A program made the translations under genes and the position numbers. This document shows, one piece after another, positions 25,242-33,011 of a DNA stretch of 64,000 nucleotides. Where the stretch lies: NCBI GenBank assembly GCA_003001795.1, contig PVNI01000001.1, positions 186,001 through 250,000 of the forward strand, in the 5' to 3' direction. Source of the DNA: Actinomadura viridilutea (GTDB lineage Bacteria > Actinomycetota > Actinomycetes > Streptosporangiales > Streptosporangiaceae). A model generated the notes under the pieces. It did no database searches, had not been told where the DNA came from, and worked only from the letters and a program-made list of their open reading frames with translations. Every line of letters starts with the position of its first letter. Positions within the stretch are counted from its first letter, which is position 1.

Positions 25242-26837
25242 ATGGAGTTCAACCACGCCGATCTGTTCGAGGGCATCGCCGACGCGATCGGGGAGCGCGT
25301 CGCGCTGGTGTGCGCCGGGCCCGACGGGGACGGGCCCCGCCTGACGTACGCCGAGCTGGACGCGCACGCCAACCGGCTCGCCCACCACCTGGAGGCGGCC
25401 GGGGTGCGGGCCGGGCAGCACGTGGCCGTCCAGCTCTACAACTGCCTGGAGTACGCGGCCGCGATCCTGGCCGCGCTGAAGATCCGCGCCGTGCCGATCA
25501 ACGTCAACTACCGGTACGTGGAGAGCGAGCTGCGCTACCTCTACCGGGACTCCGACGCGGCGGCGCTGCTGTACGACGTGGAGTTCGAGGAGCGGGTGGC
25601 GGCGGCCGCCCCGGCGGCGCCGCGGCTGCGCCATCTCATCGCCGTCGGCGGCCCGCCCGGCATCCCGGGCGCCGTGGCCTACGACGAGGCGCTGCGCGGC
25701 CGGCCCGCGACCCGCGGGTTCCCGCCGCGGTCGGCCGACGACACCTACATCATCTACACCGGCGGCACGACCGGCATGCCCAAGGGCGTCATGTGGGGCA
25801 TGAAGGACCTGCTGCTGGCTTTCTACAACCCCACGCTGCCGCGTCCGGAGCGCCCCGAGGACGTGGTGGAGCAGGCCCGGTCCGGCGGCCCGCTGGTGAT
25901 GATGCCGGTGGCGCCGCTGATGCACGGCGCCGCGCAGATGGCCACGTTCATCGGCTGGTTCATGGGGGCCACCATCGTCTACCTGCGGCGGTTCGACCCG
26001 GACGCGGTGTGGCGGACGATCGAGCGGCAGAGGGTGAACTCGCTGACCGTCACCGGCGACGCGATGGCCCGGCCCATGGCCGACGCGCTGGCGCGCGGGT
26101 CGTACGACACCTCGTCGCTGCTGGTGTTCGTGTCGACCGGGGCGATCCTGACCGGCGCGGTGCGCGACCGCCTCGGCGAGCTGCTGCCCGGCGTCGCCAT
26201 CATGGACCGGTTCGGCTCCACCGAGTCGGGGTCGACCGCGGAGGCGGTCGCGGGGTCCGCGCCGGAGAAGGGGCTGCGGTTCGCGGCGGACGTGGACGAC
26301 GTGGCGGTGCTGGACGAGCGGCTCGAACCCGTCAAGCCCGGCTCCGGCGTCATCGGCCAGGTCGCGCGCACCGGGCACATCGCGCGCGGCTACTACAAGG
26401 ACCCGGAGAAGACCGCCCGCACGTTCCCGGTCGTGAACGGCAGGCGGTGGCTGCTGACCGGCGACATCGCCACCGTGGAGGAGGACGGCAGCATCACGGT
26501 GTTCGGGCGCGGCTCGCAGGTCATCAACACCGGCGGGGAGAAGGTGTTCCCGGAGGAGGTCGAGGCCGTCCTCAAGGGCCATCCCAAGGTGTTCGACGCG
26601 GTCGTCACCGGGGTCCCGGACGAACGCTGGGGCAGCCGCGTCGCCGCCGTCGTCCAGCCCTACGGGGACGCGGCCCCGACCCCCGAAGAGCTCGACGCGC
26701 ACTGCCGCGCGAACCTGTCCGGCTACAAGGTGCCGCGCACGTACGCGTTCGTCGCCGAGGTGAAGCGGTCGCCCGCGGGCAAGGCCGACTACCGCTGGGC
26801 CAGGCGGATCGCCGAGGAGGCCGGGCGGCGGACGTGA
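25242..26837 (+). CDS. fadD19: Acyl-CoA synthetase, FadD19-like (steroid side chain)
   Basis: The 531-residue AMP-forming ligase reads LTYAELDAHANRLAHHL and INVNYRYVESELRYLYRDSD near the N-terminus, very like mycobacterial FadD19, which activates C26 steroid acids. The P-loop is YTGGTTGMPKGV. Later motifs are DRFGSTESGS, WLLTGDIATVEEDG, QVINTGGEKVFPEEVE and a lysine in RSPAGKADYRWA. GGGAGG lies 9 bases before the ATG. It is the last gene of the plus-strand steroid unit, 54 bp after ltp3. Together with the first ligase it suggests two distinct acid substrates. Confidence 0.87.
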   Translation: MEFNHADLFEGIADAIGERVALVCAGPDGDGPRLTYAELDAHANRLAHHLEAAGVRAGQHVAVQLYNCLEYAAAILAALKIRAVPINVNYRYVESELRYLYRDSDAAALLYDVEFEERVAAAAPAAPRLRHLIAVGGPPGIPGAVAYDEALRGRPATRGFPPRSADDTYIIYTGGTTGMPKGVMWGMKDLLLAFYNPTLPRPERPEDVVEQARSGGPLVMMPVAPLMHGAAQMATFIGWFMGATIVYLRRFDPDAVWRTIERQRVNSLTVTGDAMARPMADALARGSYDTSSLLVFVSTGAILTGAVRDRLGELLPGVAIMDRFGSTESGSTAEAVAGSAPEKGLRFAADVDDVAVLDERLEPVKPGSGVIGQVARTGHIARGYYKDPEKTARTFPVVNGRRWLLTGDIATVEEDGSITVFGRGSQVINTGGEKVFPEEVEAVLKGHPKVFDAVVTGVPDERWGSRVAAVVQPYGDAAPTPEELDAHCRANLSGYKVPRTYAFVAEVKRSPAGKADYRWARRIAEEAGRRT

Positions 26838-26919
26838 CGCGGCCGACGCGCCGCCCCCTGCGACGGTGATCCGCGGAGCCACTAGGATGGCGTCGCGGAC
26901 GCGGCTCCGAGCAAGAGTC

Positions 26920-26934
26920 TCTCGCTGTGCGAGA
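26920..26934. promoter_or_regulatory. Candidate MarR operator
   Basis: TCTCGC-TGT-GCGAGA is a perfect 15-base inverted repeat, 24 bp upstream of the GTG start of the MarR gene. This fits autoregulation by the MarR dimer. Confidence 0.45.
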
Positions 26935-26957
26935 TTTCCGTTGGATGGGGTGAAGGC

Positions 26958-27431
26958 GTGTCGAGCCCGGAGCGGGAGCGGCTGGAGCGCGAACTGGCGG
27001 AGGCCACCCGGCGCAGCACGATGTGGACGGTGCTGCTGCACCACGCCACCGCCTCCAGGGCGGGGCTGAACGTCACCGACGCGCAGGCCATCAACGCGCT
27101 CCTGCTGGACGGCCCGCAGACCCCCGGGCAGCTCGCCCAGCTCATGGGCATCACCACCGGGGGCGCGATCACCGCCGTCATCGACCGGCTGGAGAAGGCC
27201 GGCTTCGTCAAGCGGACCCGCGACCCCGACGACCGCCGCCGCGTCATCGTCGAGCCGGTGCCGCAGAACGTGGCGCGGCTCGCCCGCTACTTCGAGCCCA
27301 TCGCCCGCGTGTTCGGCGAACGCGTCGCCTCCCTGTCCGACGAGCAGCTGCGCTTCCTGCTCGACTGGGCCCGCGGCATGAACGCGGTCGTGCCCGCCGT
27401 CGTCGACGAGATCCGCCGTCTGGAGGACTAG
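26958..27431 (+). CDS. MarR-family transcriptional regulator
   Basis: The 157-residue protein has the MarR winged helix: TPGQLAQLMGITTGGAITAVIDRLEKAGFVKRTRDPDDRRRVIVEPV, shown here only to indicate position (about residues 54-95). It starts at the GTG at 26958. It stands alone between the fadD19-like gene and a convergent TetR gene; a palindrome lies just upstream. Effector and target are unknown, though the neighbouring steroid genes or exporter are candidates. Confidence 0.88.
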   Translation: MSSPERERLERELAEATRRSTMWTVLLHHATASRAGLNVTDAQAINALLLDGPQTPGQLAQLMGITTGGAITAVIDRLEKAGFVKRTRDPDDRRRVIVEPVPQNVARLARYFEPIARVFGERVASLSDEQLRFLLDWARGMNAVVPAVVDEIRRLED

Positions 27432-27453
27432 GACCCCGGGGACCCCTTGGGGA

Positions 27454-28044
27454 CTAGGGCGCGGCCGGGCCGGCGATGCGGCCGCGCAGCAGGTCCATCA
27501 GCGTGGCGTGCACGTCCTGGAGCGGGCGGCCCGGCTCCAGCGTGCGCCAGTGCAGCGCGACCGTGAGCACCATGCCGAACACGGCGGCCGCGGCCGTCTC
27601 GACGTCCAGGTCGGCGCGCAGCTCCCCGGCGGCCACGGCCGCGCGCAGCACGTCCGCGACGACCTCGATGGCGCGTTCGCGGATCAGCAGGGCGGCCTGG
27701 TGCCAGGCGCCGCCGCCCGACCGCCACGCCTCGGCGATCAGCAGCCGGGCGAACGACTCGTGCTCGCCGATGAACGCCAGCTCCGCGCCGACCACCGCCT
27801 CCAGCGCCGCCAGCGGCGGCCGGCCCGCGGCGGCCTCGCGCAGGCAGGCGCCCAGCCGGTCCACGCCGTAGTCGAGCAGCGCCGAGAACAGCGCGGCCTT
27901 GCTGCCGAAGTTGTAGTAGACGGTGCCCTTGGCGACCCCGGCGCGCTCGGCGATCTGGTCGACGGTGGTCGCGGTGAACCCGTGCTCGGCGATCAGCTCG
28001 ACCGCCGCGGTGAACAGCCGCTCCCGGGTCGCCGTCCGGCCCAT
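27454..28044 (-). CDS. TetR-family repressor of the ABC/YhgE exporter operon
   Basis: The 196-residue protein has an N-terminal TetR helix-turn-helix (TTVDQIAERAGVAKGTVYYNFGSKAALF, about residues 24-51) and an all-alpha ligand domain. It is the third gene of a minus-strand operon (ATPase, membrane protein, TetR), 30 bp after the membrane protein gene. A 28-bp palindrome in front of the ATPase gene (30960-30987) is its likely operator, giving a self-regulated exporter unit. Confidence 0.88.
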   Translation of the reverse strand: MGRTATRERLFTAAVELIAEHGFTATTVDQIAERAGVAKGTVYYNFGSKAALFSALLDYGVDRLGACLREAAAGRPPLAALEAVVGAELAFIGEHESFARLLIAEAWRSGGGAWHQAALLIRERAIEVVADVLRAAVAAGELRADLDVETAAAAVFGMVLTVALHWRTLEPGRPLQDVHATLMDLLRGRIAGPAAP

Positions 28045-28074
28045 CGCTCACGCTCCCGCCTGTCGTCCACCGCG

Positions 28075-30255
28075 TCACAGCTTCAGCGCCGGGTGCAGCC
28101 GCGCGACCGTCCACACCCGGTTGTGCCGCGCGGCCAGGGCGGTCAGCGCCAGACCCCCGGCCAGGAACACCGCGAGCACGGCACCACCCTGCCACACCGC
28201 GGCCGGGTCGCCGCCCGCGATCAGGTGCCGGACGGCGCGCACCGCCCACGACATCGGCAGGCACGGCTGGACCGCCTGGAAGAACGCCGGGCTGGTCTCG
28301 ATCGGGTACGTGCCCGCGGCCGAGGTGAGCTGGAGCATCAGCAGCGCCAGCGCGACGATCCTGCCGGCCGGGCCGAAGCGGGCGTTCACCCCCTGGATCA
28401 CGGCGAGGAACGCCGCCGACGTCAGCGCCAGGAACGCCACCAGACCCGGCCAGTGCTCGGCGTGCAGGCCCAGGCCGAAGCGCAGCACCGCCAGGACGAC
28501 GCCGACCTGCGCCACGCCGATCGCCACGGCGGGCAGCCATCCGGCGAGCGCCACTCGCCAGCCGGGCGCCGTGCCCGCCAGCGCGCGCGGGTTCAGCGGA
28601 CGCAGCAGCATGTAGACGACCATGCCGCCCACCCACAGCGACAGCGGCACGAAGAACGGCGCGAAACCGGTGCCGTAGTTGGCGACCTTGTTGTCGTGGG
28701 CGCTGGCCAGGCGCACCGGGCTGCTCATCATCTCGGCGCGTGCCTGCCGCTCGTCCTTCCCGTACGCCGGGACGCGCCCGGCGCCCTCCTCCAGCCCGTC
28801 CGCCAGCCGGCGGCCGCCGTCGGAGATCTGCGCCAGGGCCGTGGCGAGGTCCACGGCGCCGCCGGAGAGCCGGCCGAGGCCCGACCGCAGCTCGCCCGCG
28901 CCGTCCGACAGCGCGCCCAGCCCGCCGGTCAGCTCGGACGCGCCCGACAGCAGCCGGCCCGTGCCGGCGTTCACCCGCGCCGCGCCCGCCGCGGCCTGTG
29001 CGGCGCCCCGGCCGAGGCGGTCCACGTCCCGCCGCGCCTTCTCGACCCGGTCGGCGAGGCGCGGCGCGTCGGCTGCGATCTTGCGTGCCGCCCGCTCCGC
29101 GGAACGGGCCTGCGCCGCGACCCTGCGCAGGTCGCCGGTGTGCGCGCGGACGTAGGCGTCGACCTGCCGGGCCACGGCCACGACGTCGCGGGCCGCCCGC
29201 CGCAGCTCCCGCCGGGTCTGCGCGGGGATCTCGGTGTGCCGGGCGAGCATCCGCTCCACCTCCGCCTGCGCCCGCTCGGCCCGGCGGACGGCCTGGCCCG
29301 TCCGGGCGGGAAGCGCGTCGGCGGCGTCGGCGAGGGCGTCGGCGGCCTCCGCCACCGCCAGGGCGTCCCGCCGGATCCGCGGGGCGTTCTCGCGCAGCAG
29401 CGGGACGGCCGCGTCCGCGGCCTCGTCGACGCGCGCGACGAGCTGCTGCACGCCCGCGTTGAGGCGCCGGTTCCCCTCGGCGAGCCGCCGGGTGCCGTCG
29501 TGCAGCGTGTCCAGGCCGGACGTCAGCCGGCGGCTGCCGGAGTGCGCCCGGCCGATGCCGTTCTCGAGCCGCCCGGCGCCCCGCCGGGCCTCGCGTGCTC
29601 CGGCGGCGAGCCGGTCCGCGCCCTGCCCGGCGCGGCCCGCGCCGTCGGCGAGCCGTCCCGCGCCGTCGGCGGCCTTGCCCAGCTCGCCGTGCAGCCTCCC
29701 GAACGAGATGAAGATCTGGTCGAGGTAGCCGCGGGTGGCCTTCGCGCCCGCCGCCGCGCTGATCTCCTTGAACGCCGCCTCGGCGAGGGAGCCGATCACG
29801 TAGTTGTTGGCGTCGTTGAGCCGGAGCCGCAGCTGCGCGGCCGCGGGGGCGCCGTCCCGGGACGGCGAGGCGATCCGCGCGCTGAAGTCGGACGGGATCG
29901 TGAGGGCCATGTAGTAGCGGCCCGACCGGACGCCCTCGCGCGCCTCGCGAGCGTCCACGGTGCGCCAGTCGAACACCTTCCGCCTCTTCAACTCGGCGGC
30001 GAGGTCGGCGCCCGCGTGCACGGTCTGGTCGCCGGCGCCGTTCGTCCCGTCACCGGCCTGGGCGGGCTTGTCCTCGACCACCAGCGCGACCGGAACGTGG
30101 CTGAGCCGCGCGTACGGATCCCAGAAGGACCAAAGGTAAAGCCCTGAGTAGAGCAGCGGCAGCAGCACGAGCGCGGCGAGCGCCACCCGGGTCGGCCGGT
30201 TGCGTCGGAAGCGGCGCAGCTCCAAGCCGGCCGTCGACACGGAGGGCAGCCTCAT
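28075..30255 (-). CDS. YhgE/Pip-family membrane protein (ABC-2-like exporter component)
   Basis: The 726-residue protein has one N-terminal helix (about 22-42), a very long extracellular region rich in heptad-like GA/RL repeats such as GAGRLADGAGRAGQGADRLAAG (about 215-480) that probably forms coiled coils, and about five C-terminal helices ending with ALAGWLPAVAIGVAQVGVVLAVL and later segments. This is the YhgE/Pip architecture, known in phage-receptor and type VII-associated membrane proteins and in actinobacterial exporter operons. The start overlaps the ATPase gene stop (ATGA). It presumably works with that ATPase. Confidence 0.85.
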   Translation of the reverse strand: MRLPSVSTAGLELRRFRRNRPTRVALAALVLLPLLYSGLYLWSFWDPYARLSHVPVALVVEDKPAQAGDGTNGAGDQTVHAGADLAAELKRRKVFDWRTVDAREAREGVRSGRYYMALTIPSDFSARIASPSRDGAPAAAQLRLRLNDANNYVIGSLAEAAFKEISAAAGAKATRGYLDQIFISFGRLHGELGKAADGAGRLADGAGRAGQGADRLAAGAREARRGAGRLENGIGRAHSGSRRLTSGLDTLHDGTRRLAEGNRRLNAGVQQLVARVDEAADAAVPLLRENAPRIRRDALAVAEAADALADAADALPARTGQAVRRAERAQAEVERMLARHTEIPAQTRRELRRAARDVVAVARQVDAYVRAHTGDLRRVAAQARSAERAARKIAADAPRLADRVEKARRDVDRLGRGAAQAAAGAARVNAGTGRLLSGASELTGGLGALSDGAGELRSGLGRLSGGAVDLATALAQISDGGRRLADGLEEGAGRVPAYGKDERQARAEMMSSPVRLASAHDNKVANYGTGFAPFFVPLSLWVGGMVVYMLLRPLNPRALAGTAPGWRVALAGWLPAVAIGVAQVGVVLAVLRFGLGLHAEHWPGLVAFLALTSAAFLAVIQGVNARFGPAGRIVALALLMLQLTSAAGTYPIETSPAFFQAVQPCLPMSWAVRAVRHLIAGGDPAAVWQGGAVLAVFLAGGLALTALAARHNRVWTVARLHPALKL

Positions 30256-30944
30256 CGCCGGGCCTCCCCGTCGTCGTCCGAGAGCGGGACGCGCTGGGCC
30301 GTCCCGTCGGCGGGGGCCGCGTCATGGCAGGTCGCGATCACCGTGACGCCCGTGTCGGCGATCGCGCGCAGCCGCCGCCACAGCGCGCTCCGCCGTTCGG
30401 ACGGCAGCCCCTCGTCGACGTCGTCCAGCAGCAGCAGCTCCGGCTCGCCGACGAGCGCGAGCGCGGCGCCGAGCAGGCAGGTCTCCTCGGGGGTCAGGTC
30501 GCCGGCGAGCGTGCGCGGGTCGACGTCCAGGCCGACGCGCTCCACCGCCCGCCTGATCCGGGCGTCCCGCCCGCGCCGCCGGCCCCACAGCCCTTCGCGC
30601 AGGTCGAGCGCCTCGCTGACGTGCTCCCGGACGGTCAGCGCGGGATCGAGCTCGTTGACGCCCGCCATCACGCCCAGCGCCGCCCGCCGCCGCACGTCGC
30701 GCGGGCGGCGCGGCCGACCGCCGAACAGGACCGTGCCCGACGTGGGCTTCATCCGTCCGCCGAGGGTGAGCAGCAGGGACGTGCGCCCCGAGCCCGCGGC
30801 CCCCGCGACGGCGGCCAGCCCGCCCGCCGGGACCGTCAGGTCCACGTCGCGGAACACCCAGCCGCGCGGTCCGCGCACCGACAGGCCGCGGGCCTCGACG
30901 GCGAGCCCCCCGCCCGAGGGGGTGGCGGTCGGCTCCGATGTCAT
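30252..30944 (-). CDS. ABC transporter ATP-binding protein with degenerate nucleotide site
   Basis: The 230-residue ABC protein has a Walker A of GAAGSGRTS, with Arg in place of the catalytic-site Lys. The signature is LTPEE instead of LSGGQ. Walker B is LLLLDDVDEG with Asp instead of the catalytic Glu, and the switch histidine is present (TVIATCHD). Such substitutions occur in a recognisable actinobacterial group paired with YhgE-type membrane proteins, so this may be normal for the group, yet ATP hydrolysis could be weak. It is the first gene of the operon and lies 15 bp from a TetR-type operator. Confidence 0.85.
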   Translation of the reverse strand: MTSEPTATPSGGGLAVEARGLSVRGPRGWVFRDVDLTVPAGGLAAVAGAAGSGRTSLLLTLGGRMKPTSGTVLFGGRPRRPRDVRRRAALGVMAGVNELDPALTVREHVSEALDLREGLWGRRRGRDARIRRAVERVGLDVDPRTLAGDLTPEETCLLGAALALVGEPELLLLDDVDEGLPSERRSALWRRLRAIADTGVTVIATCHDAAPADGTAQRVPLSDDDGEARR

Positions 30945-30959
30945 GGCGGCGTCCTCCGC

Positions 30960-30987
30960 AATTTGAACTGACCAGTCAGTGCAAATT
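30960..30987. promoter_or_regulatory. 28-bp TetR-type operator of the exporter operon
   Basis: AATTTG-a-ACTGAC-ca-GTCAGT-g-CAAATT is symmetrical over 28 bp with breaks only at one flanking pair and the two centre bases. It lies directly before the ATPase start (30944, minus strand). The core ACTGAC-N2-GTCAGT occurs again at 40053-40066. Confidence 0.75.
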
Positions 30988-31102
30988 TAGCGTCGGATGC
31001 CGCCCGCTCCGTCCCGTCCGCCCGGTGAGACCGGCCACACCGCCCGACGCGTGGTCTCCGACCTGCGGGTATGGGACGCGGACAGGCAGAGGAGGGATGG
31101 AC

Positions 31103-31318
31103 ATGGCGCAGGACAAGCCGCGCGAGGGCGACCGGGTCTCCTGGCGCAGCCACGGCGGCGAGGCCCACGGCGAGGTCGAGCGCGAGATCACCGAACGGAC
31201 CGAGGCGGCCGGGCGGACGGTCGCGGCGTCCCCGGAGGAGCCGCAGTACGAGGTCCGCAGCGACGCGTCCGGGCGCACCGCCGTGCACAAGCCCGAGGCG
31301 CTGGAGAAAGAGGACTGA
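31103..31318 (+). CDS. DUF2945 (hypervirulence-associated, Tudor-like) small protein
   Basis: The 71-residue protein starts at the ATG at 31103, 6 bases after AGGAGGG (31090-31096); an ATG at 31097 abuts that site and is unlikely. The sequence GDRVSWRSHGGEAHGEVERE and YEVRSDASGRTAVHKPEALE is the DUF2945/HVA1 pattern, a small SH3/Tudor-like barrel found in bacteria and fungi with unknown function. It has its own transcript, ending at a hairpin. Confidence 0.85.
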   Translation: MAQDKPREGDRVSWRSHGGEAHGEVEREITERTEAAGRTVAASPEEPQYEVRSDASGRTAVHKPEALEKED

Positions 31319-31337
31319 CCGCGACGGGCGGACGCGC

Positions 31338-31361
31338 CGCGGAGCCGCCGGCCGCTCCGCG
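31338..31361. terminator. Hairpin between convergent DUF2945 and DUF1579 genes
   Basis: Perfect 8-bp arms CGCGGAGC and GCTCCGCG flank an 8-base loop, 20 bp past the DUF2945 stop. No T-run follows, as is common in actinobacteria. Confidence 0.4.
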
Positions 31362-31396
31362 ACGCGTCGGCGCGCGATGTGCGGGTTCGAGGAGCG

Positions 31397-31900
31397 TCAG
31401 CCCTGGTCGGCGCGGGTGTAGGTGAGGGCGAAGTCGAGGTCCCAGGCCGTTCCGTCCGCGGAGACCTCCCAGCGGGCGTCGATGGCGGCGCCGTCGGGGC
31501 TGAGCGTCCCGGTGAAGCGCTGGTGGAAGCCGGGGGCGTCGCGCCAGATCCGCCAGACGCCGTCGGCGAACGTCATCCGGTAGACGCGGTGCACGCCGCG
31601 GGCGTCGGCGTACAGCATGGCGAACTCGCCGGTGGCGTCGTCGAGCCCGATGAGCGCCGTGGTGGGGAAGGGGGAGTTGTCGCGCCACCCTTGGGGCGCG
31701 GCGGCCGGGATCTCGGGGATGTCGGAGTACTGGCGCAGGTAGGCGCCGCCGTCCTGCCAGGTGAACTCGGTCCGCGCGGCGCACCCGGCGCCGAGGCCCT
31801 CGACGTGCAGGCGGATCGTCCAGCTGCCGACGAGCGGTTCGAGGCGTGCGAGTGCGTTCGCGCCGGCCGCGGGCGCGCCGGTCTTGTGAGTGTCGGTCAT
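31397..31900 (-). CDS. DUF1579-like calycin-fold protein
   Basis: The 167-residue protein reads LARLEPLVGSWTIRLH at the N-terminus, then LIGLDDATGEFAMLYADARGV, VWRIWRDAPGFHQRFTG, RWEVSADGTAWDLDF and LTYTR. This is the DUF1579-like pattern of small beta-barrel proteins; function is unknown and a small-molecule ligand is likely. No signal peptide is visible. It is transcribed alone. Confidence 0.72.
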   Translation of the reverse strand: MTDTHKTGAPAAGANALARLEPLVGSWTIRLHVEGLGAGCAARTEFTWQDGGAYLRQYSDIPEIPAAAPQGWRDNSPFPTTALIGLDDATGEFAMLYADARGVHRVYRMTFADGVWRIWRDAPGFHQRFTGTLSPDGAAIDARWEVSADGTAWDLDFALTYTRADQG

Positions 31901-31944
31901 GTGAATGCCGACCGCCGAGCGCCGCCGGATTCATCGCACGCGGC

Positions 31945-31981
31945 GGTGCTCCCGCCGCCGGGGGGAGGCGGCGGGAGCACC
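31945..31981 (-). terminator. Strong hairpin after the secreted-protein gene
   Basis: Perfect 15-bp arms at 31945-31959 and 31967-31981 enclose a 7-base GGGGGGA loop, 20 bp past the end of the minus-strand gene at 32002. Confidence 0.65.
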
Positions 31982-32001
31982 GGGGGGAGGAGACGAGCGC
32001 G

Positions 32002-32889
32002 TCAGCGGGCCTGCTCGACCTTGGCCTCGATCTTGGCCTGGGCCGCGCGGAGCTTGGTCAGGCTGTTGATGGCCGTCGGCTCGCTGTAGCCGCGGAACTT
32101 GGCCATCGTCTCGAACACGGCGGTGTTCGTCCCCGCCTTGGCGGGCAGGCCCGCGCGGAAGTCGGCGATGCCGTTGAGCAGCCCCCACGGGCCGCAGCCC
32201 GTCGACTTCGGCACGCTGAAGGCGTTGTCGACGACCGTGGAGGTGAACACGGTCGGGTCGTCCGGGTGCGGTTCGATGCCCCGGCCGGTGATGGGCTTGT
32301 TGGGCGGGGGCGGGTTGGTCGTCCCGAACGTCAGGTTCAGCGTGATCGGGTCGCTGTCCGAGCCGACGTAGCAGGTGTCGCCGAGCAGCGGATTGATGTT
32401 CTTGATCTTCATGTGCATCCGGTAGGCGACGTTCGGGTCGTCCACCGGGCTGACCTCGGGGTCCCTGGCCAGCTGCGCCTGCGCGTACAGCTCCAGGAAC
32501 GGCAGCACGTCGGTGCCGGGGATGCCCAGCACCCCGCCCGCCACCTTCAGCGGCTCGCCCTTGAGCGGCCGGAAGACGAACGACTGCTCCAGCGTCACCG
32601 GGTCGAAGCCGTTGGCGTAGGTGAGCGCGATCGGCTTGTCGATCTTCTGGTCGATGGTGCCGAACTGGAGCCGGCCGCCGGTGATCACCACGACGGTGCA
32701 CAGCCAGAAGTTCGGGTCGGCGCCCTTCGGCAGCTCGCTCAGCGTGGGGCAGTCGTTCAGGTTCACCTCCGGCGGGATCGGCGCGGCGTCCCGCGCGCTC
32801 GCGGGGGGAGCCGTCGCCACCAGCGCCGACGCGGTGAGCGCGGCCGCCGCGGCGGCCGCCGCCCACCGCCGGTTGAACGGTCTTCTCAT
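32002..32889 (-). CDS. Secreted protein of unknown function, paralogue A
   Basis: The 295-residue product has a Sec signal peptide (positively charged RRPFNRRW, an Ala-rich core and a PPASA-R cleavage region near 34). The mature part has four cysteines in pairs like those of the next gene upstream. It shares with paralogue B the segments GADPNFWLC, LTYANGFDPVTLE, INPLLG, GTTNPPPPNKPI and VVDNAFxVP, so the two arose by duplication. A C-terminal basic/acidic helix (LTKLRAAQAKIEAKVEQA) is unique to A. I recognise no known domain. The ATG at 32889 follows GGAG. A hairpin with TTTT separates it from B, so it may be expressed at a different level. Confidence 0.8.
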   Translation of the reverse strand: MRRPFNRRWAAAAAAAALTASALVATAPPASARDAAPIPPEVNLNDCPTLSELPKGADPNFWLCTVVVITGGRLQFGTIDQKIDKPIALTYANGFDPVTLEQSFVFRPLKGEPLKVAGGVLGIPGTDVLPFLELYAQAQLARDPEVSPVDDPNVAYRMHMKIKNINPLLGDTCYVGSDSDPITLNLTFGTTNPPPPNKPITGRGIEPHPDDPTVFTSTVVDNAFSVPKSTGCGPWGLLNGIADFRAGLPAKAGTNTAVFETMAKFRGYSEPTAINSLTKLRAAQAKIEAKVEQAR

Positions 32890-32910
32890 AGGTGCTCCAA
32901 AAGGGGTCGT

Positions 32911-32944
32911 GGCCCGCGGCCCCGGCGGGCCGGGGCCGCGGGCC
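32911..32944 (-). terminator. Terminator between secreted paralogues B and A
   Basis: Perfect 15-bp arms at 32911-32925 and 32930-32944 enclose a 4-base loop. In the direction of transcription the hairpin is followed by ACGACCCCTTTT just before the ribosome binding site of paralogue A, so it can terminate or attenuate transcription coming from paralogue B. Confidence 0.65.
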
Positions 32945-33011
32945 GCAAGGCGCGGGCGGACCGCGCCCGTTCCTGTGCGTTGCAGCGGGGATCAGCGGGG
33001 AAGCTCGGGCG

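Noticed and set aside
23907..27044. Minus-strand open frame of about 1045 codons opposite ltp3 and fadD19
   Set aside because: Composition is Arg/His/Gly-rich without motifs and there is no start signal; the plus-strand genes are certain.
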